A stretch of 64,000 bases of DNA from Lachnospiraceae bacterium. GTDB lineage: Bacteria > Bacillota > Clostridia > Lachnospirales > Lachnospiraceae. The stretch is taken from NCBI GenBank assembly GCA_017634975.1, contig JAGBMJ010000013.1, positions 29,079 to 93,078 of the forward strand. Reading direction: 5' to 3'. Position numbers and translations under genes: made by a program. The notes under the pieces were generated by a model that saw only the letters and a program-made list of their open reading frames with translations, searched no databases and was not told the origin of the DNA. Below, piece by piece: positions 28,399 to 37,139 of this stretch (positions are counted from its first letter, which is position 1; each line of letters opens with the position of its first letter).

Positions 28399-28776
28399 AT
28401 GGATAATGAAGCAATGGCGGAGGCAATAGGCGGAGCGGTTTCCGGCACATCTCTGGTGTTCAGTCTGGTAGTGCTTGTGCTTATGGTAATTGCTTACTGG
28501 AAGATGTTTGAGAAGGCAGGCGTGGAAGGATGGAAGAGTCTGATCCCGCTCTATAATCTGTACATCCTGTTCCAACTGGCCTGGGGCAATGGACTTTTGT
28601 TCCTGTTAATGCTGATTCCCTGCGTAAACATTGTAGTTGGTCTTATTCTGGATTGGAAAATCTGCAAGGCTTATGGCCAGGGAGTTGGTATCTTTGTACT
28701 GATGCTGTTCCTTCCGAACGTTGCATGGCTGTACCTGGGCTTCAGCAATAATGTTCAGTACATCGGGCCGCAGTAA
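28399..28776 (+). CDS. DUF5684-like small membrane protein
   Basis: A 125-aa protein with three to four membrane helices. It contains the characteristic block YWKMFEKAGVEGWKSLIPLYNLYILF (helix, then a GWK..IP.YN loop) seen in DUF5684 and signal-peptidase-associated small proteins. ATG 28399 follows an excellent site, AAGGAGGGG. The frame is open further upstream to 28264 but that part precedes the promoter. It shares an operon with the DUF4234 gene 22 bp downstream. Function unknown. Confidence 0.85.
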   Translation: MDNEAMAEAIGGAVSGTSLVFSLVVLVLMVIAYWKMFEKAGVEGWKSLIPLYNLYILFQLAWGNGLLFLLMLIPCVNIVVGLILDWKICKAYGQGVGIFVLMLFLPNVAWLYLGFSNNVQYIGPQ

Positions 28777-28798
28777 GGTCTGAAGAAAGGATACGACT

Positions 28799-29149
28799 AT
28801 GATGATCAAAGAACGTAACATTGCAGTATGTGTGGTACTTTCCATCGTGACCTGCGGTATTTACGGTATTTACTGGCTGTATAAGATGGTGGAGGAAGCA
28901 GATTACCTGACGGGGAATCCGAATCCGCAGCCACCGATCGTAGTGATCCTGCTGAGTATCGTGACCTGCTCGATCTACCTGATCATCTGGCTGTACAATA
29001 CCGGCAAGCGTTTCGATGAGATGAGTGTACGGGAAGGCAGAGGGGAAGGCAACAACGGGATCCTGTTCCTGCTGCTTGCGATCTTCGGATTGGCGATCGT
29101 GGACTATGTGCTGATCCAGGATAACCTGAACAAGCATGCAAATGCGTAA
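28799..29149 (+). CDS. DUF4234-domain membrane protein
   Basis: A 116-aa protein with three membrane helices. Two repeated blocks, LSIVTCGIYGIYWLY and LSIVTCSIYLIIWLYNTG, are the hallmark of DUF4234. The second of two adjacent ATG codons (28802) could also be the start. A strong terminator follows. Proteins of this family are common in Firmicutes, usually near other small membrane proteins; the function is not established. Confidence 0.88.
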   Translation: MMIKERNIAVCVVLSIVTCGIYGIYWLYKMVEEADYLTGNPNPQPPIVVILLSIVTCSIYLIIWLYNTGKRFDEMSVREGRGEGNNGILFLLLAIFGLAIVDYVLIQDNLNKHANA

Positions 29150-29173
29150 AAACTGTATTTGTTAAAAAAGTAG

Positions 29174-29209
29174 AAAGGATCCGGGGGTATATCTTCCGGA
29201 TCCTTTTTG
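29174..29209 (+). terminator. rho-independent terminator
   Basis: AAAGGATCCGG pairs perfectly with CCGGATCCTTT around an 11-nt loop; the T run continues to 29207. Confidence 0.9.
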
Positions 29210-29245
29210 TCAGAAGACACCGGAATGTGCGAGAATCCCAAGTAC

Positions 29246-29274
29246 TTGAAATTTTGGATGTTTTGTGTTATAAA
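29246..29274 (+). promoter_or_regulatory. sigma-A promoter of the activase-like gene
   Basis: TTGAAA, 17 bp, TATAAA, 50 bp upstream of the GTG start. It may also serve the ATP synthase genes downstream. Confidence 0.65.
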
Positions 29275-29324
29275 TATTGTGTTTTTTGGTAACCGTGAAT
29301 TTGAGCAGATGAGAGAGTTTTGAA

Positions 29325-32300
29325 GTGGAAGAGAATAAGAAGATTTATCATGTGGGATTGGATATCGGTTCAACAACCGTAAAAGTAGTGGCTATTGATC
29401 CGGAAGGAAAAGTGGTCTATTCGGAGTACCGCAGACATCATGCTGAGGTACGTCAGGTATTGGAACAATTACTGGGAGAATTGATGGATACCATCGGAAA
29501 TGCCCAGTGTACCATAGAGATTACCGGAAGCGGCGGCCTGCAGCTGGCAGAGCGTCTGCAGATCCCGTTTGTGCAGGAGGTCGTAGCGGTCGTAGGTGCG
29601 GTACGACAGCTGTACCCGCAGACGGATGTGATCATTGAGCTGGGCGGAGAAGATGCAAAGCTGGTGTATCTGACCGGCGGTGTGGAACAGCGTATGAACG
29701 GCATCTGCGCCGGCGGTACCGGTGCGTTTATCGATCAGATGGCATCCCTGATCCAGACGGATGCAGCCGGACTGGATCTGCTGGCAAAGGATGCACATGC
29801 AAAGTATCCGATCGCGGCTCGCTGCGGCGTGTTTGCAAAGACGGATATCCAGCCGCTCATTAACGATGGTGTAGCAAGAGAGGATCTGGCGATCAGTATC
29901 TTTCAGGCGGTGGTGGATCAGACCATTTCCGGTCTGGCATGCGGCCGTCGTATCAAGGGAAAAGTGGCATTTCTGGGCGGACCTCTGCATTTCCTGCCGA
30001 GACTCCGTGAACGTTTTGCGGATACCCTGCATCTGGGACCGGATGAGCAGATCGTGCCGGAGAACGGACATCTGTTTGCAGCACATGGTGCGGCGATCCA
30101 CGGCCAGCGCGGAGGTGCGGTATCGCTCGGAGAGATCAGGGAAAACCTGGCACATGTCGGTACCGGCATGGAACTGGAGCATCTGCAGTGTCTGTTTGAA
30201 ACGGAAGCGGATCTGGAAGCATTCCGTGAGAGACAGCGGAGCAATAAGGCACCGGCCGGAGATATCAAAGAGTATCATGGCAACTGTTTTCTGGGCATAG
30301 ACGGCGGTTCTACAACAACCAAGATGGCACTGCTGTCCGAGGACGGAAAGCTTCTGTATTCCTATTACGGAAATAACAAAGGTGACCCGGTCGGCTGCGT
30401 GAAAGAAGCGATCCGCGGCCTGGCGGAGGTGATGCCGAAAGACGCAAAGATCGCACATGCATGCTCTACCGGATACGGTGAAAAACTGTTAAAAGAAGCA
30501 TTCGGCCTGGATGAGGGCGAGGTGGAGACCATTGCGCACTACTATGCAGCGCGCTTTGTGGATCCGGAAGCCGATTGTATCATCGATATCGGCGGACAGG
30601 ATATGAAGTGCATCCGTATCAAGAACGGCAGTGTGGATTCCATTCTGCTGAACGAAGCGTGTTCTTCGGGATGCGGCTCTTTTATAGAAAACTTTGCGGA
30701 TTCCATGGGATACACGGCGAAGAGCTTCTCGGAACTGGCGCTGAAGTCCAAGATGCCGCTGGATCTGGGAACCCGTTGTACCATTTTTATGAACTCCAAC
30801 GTAAAGCAGGCACAGAAGGAAGGTGCGGCAGTTGAGGATATTGCAGCCGGACTGGCATATTCGGTTGTAAAAAATGCGTTGTTTAAGGTGATCCGTATGA
30901 CGGATCCGGCGCAGCTGGGCGAGCATATCATCGCACAGGGCGGTACGTTCTTAAGCGATGCGATATTGCGATGCTTTGAACTGGTATCCGGGCGCGAAGT
31001 GATCCGGCCGGCAGAAGCAGGTCTGATGGGGGCCATGGGTGCGGCGCTGATCGCAAAAGAACGCTGGACCGGTGGCGTATCTTCCATGCTCTCCTTTGAA
31101 GAGATCGCGGATCTGACCTTTACCACATCGCAGTCCAGATGCAAGGGCTGCCAGAACCGTTGCCGCCTGACGATCGGCCAGTTCTCCAACGGTCACAGAT
31201 ATATTACCGGTAACCGCTGTGAACGTGTTGTGGGTGGCGGCGGAAAGAAGAACGATGCGCCGAACCTGTTCGAATTCAAACGTAAGAGGATGTTTGACTA
31301 TGAGCCTTTGGAGGCAACCCAGGCACCCAGAGGCGTGATCGGTATTCCGCGCGTTCTGAATATGTATGAGAATTATCCGTTCTGGGCGGAGTTCTTCAAA
31401 CATCTTGGATTCCGTGTGGTGATCTCGCCGTTCTCGGATCAGAATCTGTATCGTCTGGGTATGGATTCGATCCCGAGTGAATCCGAGTGCTATCCGGCAA
31501 AGATGGTACACGGTCATATCACCTGGCTTGTGGAGCAGGGCGTGGACCGGATCTTCTATCCGTGCGTTTATTATGAGCGAAAAGAAAATGCGAATGCGCA
31601 GAACCATTATAACTGTCCGATGGTCATTTCCTATCCGGAAAACGTCCGCAACAATATGCAGATCATTTCGGAGAAGAACATCAATCTGATCTCGCCATTC
31701 ATTGCATTTACCGATGAGCAGGTGCTGACGAAGTGCCTGGAAAGCGTAATGCATGAAAACTTTGAGATCAGTAAAAAAGAGGTTCGGGAAGCGGTGCATA
31801 TCGGCTGGGAAGCTCTACTTAAGTGCAAGGCCGATATCACGGAGGAAGGCCGCAAGACGGTTGCCTGGCTGAAAGAACACAAAGCACATGGTATCGTACT
31901 GGCCGGACGTCCGTATCATCTGGATCCGGAGATCAACCATGGTATTCCCGAGATGATCCAGAGTCTCGGCTTTGCGGTATTGACGGAAGACAGCGTAGCT
32001 GCACTTGCAGAGGTAGAGAGCGGTCTGCGTGTGACGAATCAGTGGACCTACCATGCAAGACTGTATGCCGCAGCGGAATATGTGGCGACACAGGATGTGC
32101 TGGATCTGATCCAGCTCAACTCCTTCGGCTGTGGTCTGGATGCCGTAACGGCAGATCAGGTACGTGAACTGCTGGAAAAGAGAAACCGTCTGTATGCATT
32201 ACTGAAGATCGATGAGATCAGCAACCTGGGTGCGGCACGTATCCGTGTGCGTTCCCTGGCAGCAGCGATCCGTTCCAGAGACAGCGGTCCGCAGAAAAAA

Positions 32301-33569
32301 GTGACTCCGGTGGAATATCCGAGAGTGGAATATACGAAAGAGATGAACGACGCGGGATATACGATCCTGTGTCCGGAAATGTCCCCGCACCATTTCGAAC
32401 TGGCCAAGGCGGCATTTGAAACCTGCGGTTATCGTCTGGCATTGATGAAGAATGAAAACCACAATGTCATCGATATGGGACAGCGCTATGTCAATCATGA
32501 TGCATGTTATCCGGCGATGATCGTGACCGGTCAGATCATGGATGCGGTATCTTCGGGGGATTATGATACGAAGCGCCTGGCCGTGATGATGGTACAGACC
32601 GGCGGCGGCTGTCGTGCATCCAATTATGTGGGCTTTATCCGCAAGGCGCTGAAGGAAGGCGGCTACGGACATATCCCCGTGATCTCACTGAATGTAAACG
32701 GTATGGAGACCAACTCCGGTTTCACGCCGTCCGTGACCCTGCTGTATAAGGTGATGCAGGCCGCTATGTACGGTGACCTGATGGCAAATATGCGCTATCA
32801 TGCCAAGGCGTATGAAGTGGAAGAGGGTGCTACGGAAGCCATGTACGATAAATGGCAGAAGAAGTGCATTGAGTCGATCCGGCAACACAGCAGCATGCAT
32901 ACTTTCTATAAACTCTGCCGTCAGATGGTCAATGATTTTGACTCGATCGAACTGCGCACGGATATCGTGAAGCCGAAGGTCGGTATCGTAGGCGAAGTAC
33001 TTGTAAAATACATGCCGCTTGCAAACGAGCATCTGGCGGATCAGCTGGAGAAAGAAGGCGCGGAAGTGGTAATGACCGAAATGGTTACCTTCCTGGAATA
33101 CTGCTTCTCCGGTGCGATCTACCGAGGAAAGAAGCTGGGCAAGAGCAAGAAGGCGGCTATGGCGGCACGTTTTGGTCTGGGACTGGTCGACAGCATCAAG
33201 AAGAAGACCGATAAGATGCTGGAGGAAAGCAAACACTTTACCCCGGCGGGACGGCTAAGTCAGATCAAGAGTTTTGCGATGGAGATCCTGCAGCAGGGTA
33301 ACCAGACCGGAGAAGGCTGGTATCTGCCGGGCGAGATGATCGAGCTGATCCATCAGGGCGTGAACAATATCGTCTGTGTGCAGCCGTTCGGATGTCTGCC
33401 GAACCACATCGTGGGTAAGGGCGTTACCAAAAAGGTCAAGGAGAAATATCCTGAGGCCAATATCGTAGCGATCGATTACGACCCTTCCGCAAGTAAGGTG
33501 AACCAGCTGAACCGTCTGCGCCTGATGCTGGAAGTGGCGCAGGAAATGCTGCGAAACGAAGGAAAGTAA
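29325..33569 (+). CDS. BadF/BadG/BcrA/BcrD ATPase and DUF2229 fusion (acyl-CoA dehydratase activase-like)
   Basis: A 1414-aa protein. Two ASKHA-type ATPase domains of the activase family lie at about 8-260 (LDIGSTTVK, GGTGAF) and 324-580 (GIDGGSTTTK, ACSSGCGSF, CTIFMNSNVKQ). A cysteine cluster RCKGCQNRCR and GNRCE (about 605-640) follows. From about 670 a DUF2229/HgdB-like dehydratase region begins with GVIGIPRVLNMYENYPFW and runs to the end. Homologues activate 2-hydroxyacyl-CoA dehydratases by ATP-driven one-electron transfer through a [4Fe-4S] cluster. The true substrate of these giant fusions is not established. GTG 29325 is the start. atpB follows 30 bp later. Confidence 0.9.
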   Translation: MEENKKIYHVGLDIGSTTVKVVAIDPEGKVVYSEYRRHHAEVRQVLEQLLGELMDTIGNAQCTIEITGSGGLQLAERLQIPFVQEVVAVVGAVRQLYPQTDVIIELGGEDAKLVYLTGGVEQRMNGICAGGTGAFIDQMASLIQTDAAGLDLLAKDAHAKYPIAARCGVFAKTDIQPLINDGVAREDLAISIFQAVVDQTISGLACGRRIKGKVAFLGGPLHFLPRLRERFADTLHLGPDEQIVPENGHLFAAHGAAIHGQRGGAVSLGEIRENLAHVGTGMELEHLQCLFETEADLEAFRERQRSNKAPAGDIKEYHGNCFLGIDGGSTTTKMALLSEDGKLLYSYYGNNKGDPVGCVKEAIRGLAEVMPKDAKIAHACSTGYGEKLLKEAFGLDEGEVETIAHYYAARFVDPEADCIIDIGGQDMKCIRIKNGSVDSILLNEACSSGCGSFIENFADSMGYTAKSFSELALKSKMPLDLGTRCTIFMNSNVKQAQKEGAAVEDIAAGLAYSVVKNALFKVIRMTDPAQLGEHIIAQGGTFLSDAILRCFELVSGREVIRPAEAGLMGAMGAALIAKERWTGGVSSMLSFEEIADLTFTTSQSRCKGCQNRCRLTIGQFSNGHRYITGNRCERVVGGGGKKNDAPNLFEFKRKRMFDYEPLEATQAPRGVIGIPRVLNMYENYPFWAEFFKHLGFRVVISPFSDQNLYRLGMDSIPSESECYPAKMVHGHITWLVEQGVDRIFYPCVYYERKENANAQNHYNCPMVISYPENVRNNMQIISEKNINLISPFIAFTDEQVLTKCLESVMHENFEISKKEVREAVHIGWEALLKCKADITEEGRKTVAWLKEHKAHGIVLAGRPYHLDPEINHGIPEMIQSLGFAVLTEDSVAALAEVESGLRVTNQWTYHARLYAAAEYVATQDVLDLIQLNSFGCGLDAVTADQVRELLEKRNRLYALLKIDEISNLGAARIRVRSLAAAIRSRDSGPQKKVTPVEYPRVEYTKEMNDAGYTILCPEMSPHHFELAKAAFETCGYRLALMKNENHNVIDMGQRYVNHDACYPAMIVTGQIMDAVSSGDYDTKRLAVMMVQTGGGCRASNYVGFIRKALKEGGYGHIPVISLNVNGMETNSGFTPSVTLLYKVMQAAMYGDLMANMRYHAKAYEVEEGATEAMYDKWQKKCIESIRQHSSMHTFYKLCRQMVNDFDSIELRTDIVKPKVGIVGEVLVKYMPLANEHLADQLEKEGAEVVMTEMVTFLEYCFSGAIYRGKKLGKSKKAAMAARFGLGLVDSIKKKTDKMLEESKHFTPAGRLSQIKSFAMEILQQGNQTGEGWYLPGEMIELIHQGVNNIVCVQPFGCLPNHIVGKGVTKKVKEKYPEANIVAIDYDPSASKVNQLNRLRLMLEVAQEMLRNEGK

Positions 33570-33599
33570 AAAAAGGCAAAGCCTGGGGGCATAGAAGGG

Positions 33600-34466
33600 A
33601 TGAGCAAACAGCAGAGAAGAAATATCATCATCGTATCGATTCTGTTTCTGGCGGCGATCATTGCAGGGATTGTAATGATGCCGCAGCCGGAAAAGCATGA
33701 GACGATCAAGGCTGCCATGCGTGACGCTGTTCTGCACGACGAGAATAAGATCGCTTTCTTTGGTTTTGCCGTGGATCCGTCCCTGGTATCCGGCTACATT
33801 GTTACGGCGGTGCTTTTGTTCATCGCACTGCTGATCCGGATTTTTGCCATCCCGAAGTTTCAGATGGTGCCGGGCAGATTCCAGTTTCTGATCGAGCAGT
33901 GGGTAGGTATCTTTGACGGCCTGGCAAAGACAAACTCCCCGCATAAAAACGGCGCGCTGGGCGCCTATATCTTCGGTGCCGGTACCTATATCTTTGCCGG
34001 TACCATGTTTGAACTCTTCGGTATTCAGGGTATCACCACCGAAGGGCACAGTATTTCTCTGCCGGCACCGCTGGCAAATATCAACGGTGCGATCTGTATG
34101 GGCTTTCTGTCCTATCTGTTTATTTTATCCGGCGGTATTTTGGTGAATAAGGTAAAGGGCGTGGGGAAGACACTGAAAGAGTTTTCCCTTCCGGTTTCCA
34201 TGACCTTCCGATTGTTCGGAGCCCTGCTTTCCGGTATGCTGACGACGGAACTCGTGTATTATTACATCAATCTGAGTTTTGTCCTGCCGGTGATCGTAGG
34301 ACTTTTGTTCACGGTGCTGCATGCATTGATCCAGGCCTATGTCCTGACAATGCTGACCAGTGTATATTACGGTGAAGTGACAGAGGTCAGTGAACAGAAA
34401 CCGAAAAAGAAGAAAAAGAACAAACCGAACAAACTGAACAATGATGCGGAAATCGCAGAAGCATAA
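33600..34466 (+). CDS. atpB: F-type ATP synthase subunit a
   Basis: A 288-aa membrane subunit of Fo that forms the half-channels. The essential arginine is R204 in SMTFRLFGALLSG, and the last helices carry IVGLLFTVLHALIQAYVLTMLT. An additional hydrophobic N-terminal helix (about 8-26) precedes the usual first helix, and the C-terminus is an unusual lysine-rich tail (QKPKKKKKNKPNK). ATG 33600 follows GAAGGG. It is the first gene of the ATP synthase cluster; no atpI is present. Confidence 0.95.
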   Translation: MSKQQRRNIIIVSILFLAAIIAGIVMMPQPEKHETIKAAMRDAVLHDENKIAFFGFAVDPSLVSGYIVTAVLLFIALLIRIFAIPKFQMVPGRFQFLIEQWVGIFDGLAKTNSPHKNGALGAYIFGAGTYIFAGTMFELFGIQGITTEGHSISLPAPLANINGAICMGFLSYLFILSGGILVNKVKGVGKTLKEFSLPVSMTFRLFGALLSGMLTTELVYYYINLSFVLPVIVGLLFTVLHALIQAYVLTMLTSVYYGEVTEVSEQKPKKKKKNKPNKLNNDAEIAEA

Positions 34467-34492
34467 AAGAACAGATAACGGAGGATAAAAAA

Positions 34493-34864
34493 ATGAAACA
34501 GTTAAAGAAGATGGCAGTAATGTTGGCAGCAGTGATCCTGCTCATCGGTGCGGTGGCATCGGTAAGCGCTTTGCAGGCGAATGCAGCGGACAGTGCAGAG
34601 ACAGCTGTGGCAGCAGAGGCACAGGCAGGCGCGGACAGCAGCACGGGCATGAAAGCACTGGCAGCTTCCATCGCCATCGGTCTGGCAGGTATCGGCGGTA
34701 CCATTGCCATGGGTATGGCGATCGCAAAGTCCAACGAAGGTGTAGCAAGACAGCCGGAAGCAGCCGGCAAGATCCAGACGCAGCTGATGCTCGGCCTGGT
34801 ATTTATCGAGACCGTTGTTATTTATGCATTGATCGTAGCGATCCTGATCGTCTTCGTATTATAA
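34493..34864 (+). CDS. atpE: F-type ATP synthase subunit c with N-terminal extension
   Basis: A 123-aa c subunit; the usual length is 70-90. Residues from about 53 form the standard hairpin: glycine-rich helix 1, polar loop RQP (86-88), and helix 2 with the ion-binding E106 in VFIETVVIYAL. Residues 1-31 look like a cleavable signal peptide (basic start, hydrophobic core, ANA-A), followed by an Ala/Glu-rich linker. At the position of the Na+ ligand Gln32 of Ilyobacter c there is methionine, so H+ specificity seems more likely. That is an inference from alignment by eye. Confidence 0.95.
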   Translation: MKQLKKMAVMLAAVILLIGAVASVSALQANAADSAETAVAAEAQAGADSSTGMKALAASIAIGLAGIGGTIAMGMAIAKSNEGVARQPEAAGKIQTQLMLGLVFIETVVIYALIVAILIVFVL

Positions 34865-34903
34865 AAAAAGGTCTATTATTGAACGATTCGGAGGTTTTGT
34901 GTT

Positions 34904-35398
34904 ATGCCGTTGGGAATTGACTTTACACAGATATTGCTGCATTTATTCAATGTGATCATACTGTTTGTAGGTCTCTACATCCTGCTGTATGCGCCGGTGA
35001 AGGCGTTTATGCAGAAGCGCAGCGACTACTATGCGGATCTGGAGAAGGATACCAAAGCCGCATTGGAAGAAGCAAATGCAAAAAAAGCAGAGTATGAGGA
35101 AAAGCTGGCAGCCGTGGAACAGGAGATCGAGGAGCAGCGCAAGGCTGCCAACAGTGAGATCGCGGCCATGAAGCGGGAGCAGAGCGAGGCGGCCAAAGAG
35201 GAAGCCAGAAAGATCCTTGAGAGTGCGAGAGAAAACGGTGAGAAGCAGAAGCTGATGATCATCAGCGGTGCCCGTGAGGATATCACGCATATGATCGAAG
35301 AGGCAACCCGCAAGGTTATGGCGGGAGAAGCGTCTGCAGATCCTTACGAGGATTTTATCCGGAATGCGGAAAGGAGCCGTGCAAATGGCCACAAGTAA
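34904..35398 (+). CDS. atpF: F-type ATP synthase subunit b
   Basis: A 164-aa peripheral-stalk subunit. One membrane helix (about 8-30) is followed by a long charged coiled coil (about 38-150, with EYEEKLAAVEQEIEEQRKAA). Length is normal. Its last 14 bases overlap the start of atpA. In other bacteria atpH (delta) stands between atpF and atpA, but here there is none. The b dimer should therefore contact whatever delta-like part alpha provides. Confidence 0.93.
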   Translation: MPLGIDFTQILLHLFNVIILFVGLYILLYAPVKAFMQKRSDYYADLEKDTKAALEEANAKKAEYEEKLAAVEQEIEEQRKAANSEIAAMKREQSEAAKEEARKILESARENGEKQKLMIISGAREDITHMIEEATRKVMAGEASADPYEDFIRNAERSRANGHK

Positions 35399-37139
35399 GA
35401 TACAGAAAGCCGTTCTCTATGCTGCGAAGGAGCCGACTGCGCAGCAGCAGGAAAGGCTTTTGCATTTTTTGGAAGAAAAATACGGCAGGGCTTATGAACT
35501 GGACTGGCATGAGGATGTGAGTACCGGCAATGGCTTTCGACTGGTGGTGGGCGACGAAGTGTACGACAACACCAAGGAAGGCCGCTTTTTGCAGTTGAAA
35601 GAACTGCTGGGCGAGCTGGCGCTCCGGGAGGATGCGGAAGATGTGATCTCACTGTACCGTTCCTCCATCGACAGCTGGGATGCCGAGACAGTGGCGGAAG
35701 AAGAAGGTACGGTGCTTTCGGTCGGCGACGGTATCGTATTTATTGACGGACTGGGCGGCGCGGAATATGGCGAGATCGTGGTATTTGAGTCCGGCGTGAA
35801 GGGAATGTTCCAGGATATCCGTCAGGATACCATGGGCGTGATCCTGTTTGGTGACGACAGTGAAGTGCGTGTGGGCAGCCGTGTGCGCCGCACAAAAAAG
35901 ACGGCAGGTATCCCGGTAGGGGATGCGTTCCTGGGACGTGTGGTCAATGCACTGGGTGAGCCGATCGATGGGATGGGGCCGATCGCGGCCTCGGATTACC
36001 GTATCGTGGAAGCACCGGCGGCAAGCATCATTGACCGTCAGTCGGTAGACACGCCGATGTACACGGGACTGCTTACGATCGACTCGATGTTCCCGATCGG
36101 ACGCGGACAGAGAGAGCTGATCATCGGCGACCGGCAGACCGGCAAGACAACGATCGCACTGGATACGATCCTGAACCAGAAGGGGAAGGACGTGATCTGC
36201 ATCTATGTGGCGATCGGACAGAAAGCCGGCAGCATCGCGCAGCTGGTCGGAAATCTGAAGAAAAAGGGCGCTATGGATTATACGGTCGTTGTCAGTGCAA
36301 CGGCCAGTGAACCGGCACCCATTCAGTATATCGCGCCTTATGCGGGAACTTCGCTGGGTGAGTATTTTATGTATCAGGGCAAGGATGTGCTGATCGTTTA
36401 CGATGATCTCTCAAAGCACGCGATCGCTTACCGCGCCTTATCCCTGCTGCTGGATCGTTCCCCGGGACGTGAGGCGTATCCGGGCGATGTCTTTTATCTG
36501 CATTCCAGACTGCTGGAACGCTCCGCGCATTTATCGGATGCGCTGGGCGGCGGCAGTATGACGGCACTGCCGATCGTAGAGACCCAGGGAGGCGATGTAT
36601 CGGCGTATATTCCGACGAACATCATCTCCATCACGGATGGCCAGATCTTTCTGGAGAGCGACCTGTTCTTTTCCGGACAGCGGCCTGCCGTAAATGTCGG
36701 ACTTTCCGTATCCCGTGTGGGTGGCGCGGCACAGACTAAGGCAATGAAAAAGGCGGCCGGCTCGATCCGTCTGGATCTGGCACAGTATCGCGAGATGGAG
36801 ATCTTTACCCAGTTTTCCAGTGATCTGGATGAAGCCACCCGAAAACAGCTGGTCTACGGACAGGGGCTGATGCAGCTGCTGCGGCAGCCGCAGGGCAGCC
36901 CGTTTTCCCTGCATGAGCAGGTAGTGATCCTGGTGGCTGCGACTGCGCATGTAATGCAGGATGTGGATCCGCTCAGGATCACGGAATTCAGGAAAGCGCT
37001 GCTGGCGTATTTTGAACAGAAGAAACGGACCTTGATGCAGAAGATCGATACCGAAGGCACGATGTCGGACGAACAGAAGGCAGAGATCATAGAGACGGCA
37101 AAGGAGTATCTTGAGCTGTGGCAAACGGCAGAGAAATAA
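35385..37139 (+). CDS. atpA: F-type ATP synthase subunit alpha fused to a delta C-terminal-like domain
   Basis: A 584-aa protein; normal alpha is about 500. Residues from about 85 are a typical alpha: VAEEEGTVLSVGDGI, Walker A GDRQTGKTT (248-256, K254), and SISDGQ-like IISITDGQIFLESDLF. The first 78 residues are additional and resemble the C-terminal domain of delta/OSCP: PTAQQQERLLHFLEEKYG, then GFRLVVGDEVYDNTKEGRFLQL, matching the delta pattern of a helix, a GG..V.VGD.V.D.S..GR..L hairpin and a helix. The N-terminal six-helix domain of delta is absent. Start ATG 35385 has AAGGAG nine bases upstream; an earlier ATG at 35364 lacks a site. Confidence 0.93.
   Translation: MATSKIQKAVLYAAKEPTAQQQERLLHFLEEKYGRAYELDWHEDVSTGNGFRLVVGDEVYDNTKEGRFLQLKELLGELALREDAEDVISLYRSSIDSWDAETVAEEEGTVLSVGDGIVFIDGLGGAEYGEIVVFESGVKGMFQDIRQDTMGVILFGDDSEVRVGSRVRRTKKTAGIPVGDAFLGRVVNALGEPIDGMGPIAASDYRIVEAPAASIIDRQSVDTPMYTGLLTIDSMFPIGRGQRELIIGDRQTGKTTIALDTILNQKGKDVICIYVAIGQKAGSIAQLVGNLKKKGAMDYTVVVSATASEPAPIQYIAPYAGTSLGEYFMYQGKDVLIVYDDLSKHAIAYRALSLLLDRSPGREAYPGDVFYLHSRLLERSAHLSDALGGGSMTALPIVETQGGDVSAYIPTNIISITDGQIFLESDLFFSGQRPAVNVGLSVSRVGGAAQTKAMKKAAGSIRLDLAQYREMEIFTQFSSDLDEATRKQLVYGQGLMQLLRQPQGSPFSLHEQVVILVAATAHVMQDVDPLRITEFRKALLAYFEQKKRTLMQKIDTEGTMSDEQKAEIIETAKEYLELWQTAEK

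Noticed and set aside
34493-34864. A sodium-specific ATP synthase
   Set aside because: The glutamine ligand of known Na+ c subunits is replaced by methionine, so there is no support for Na+ binding.
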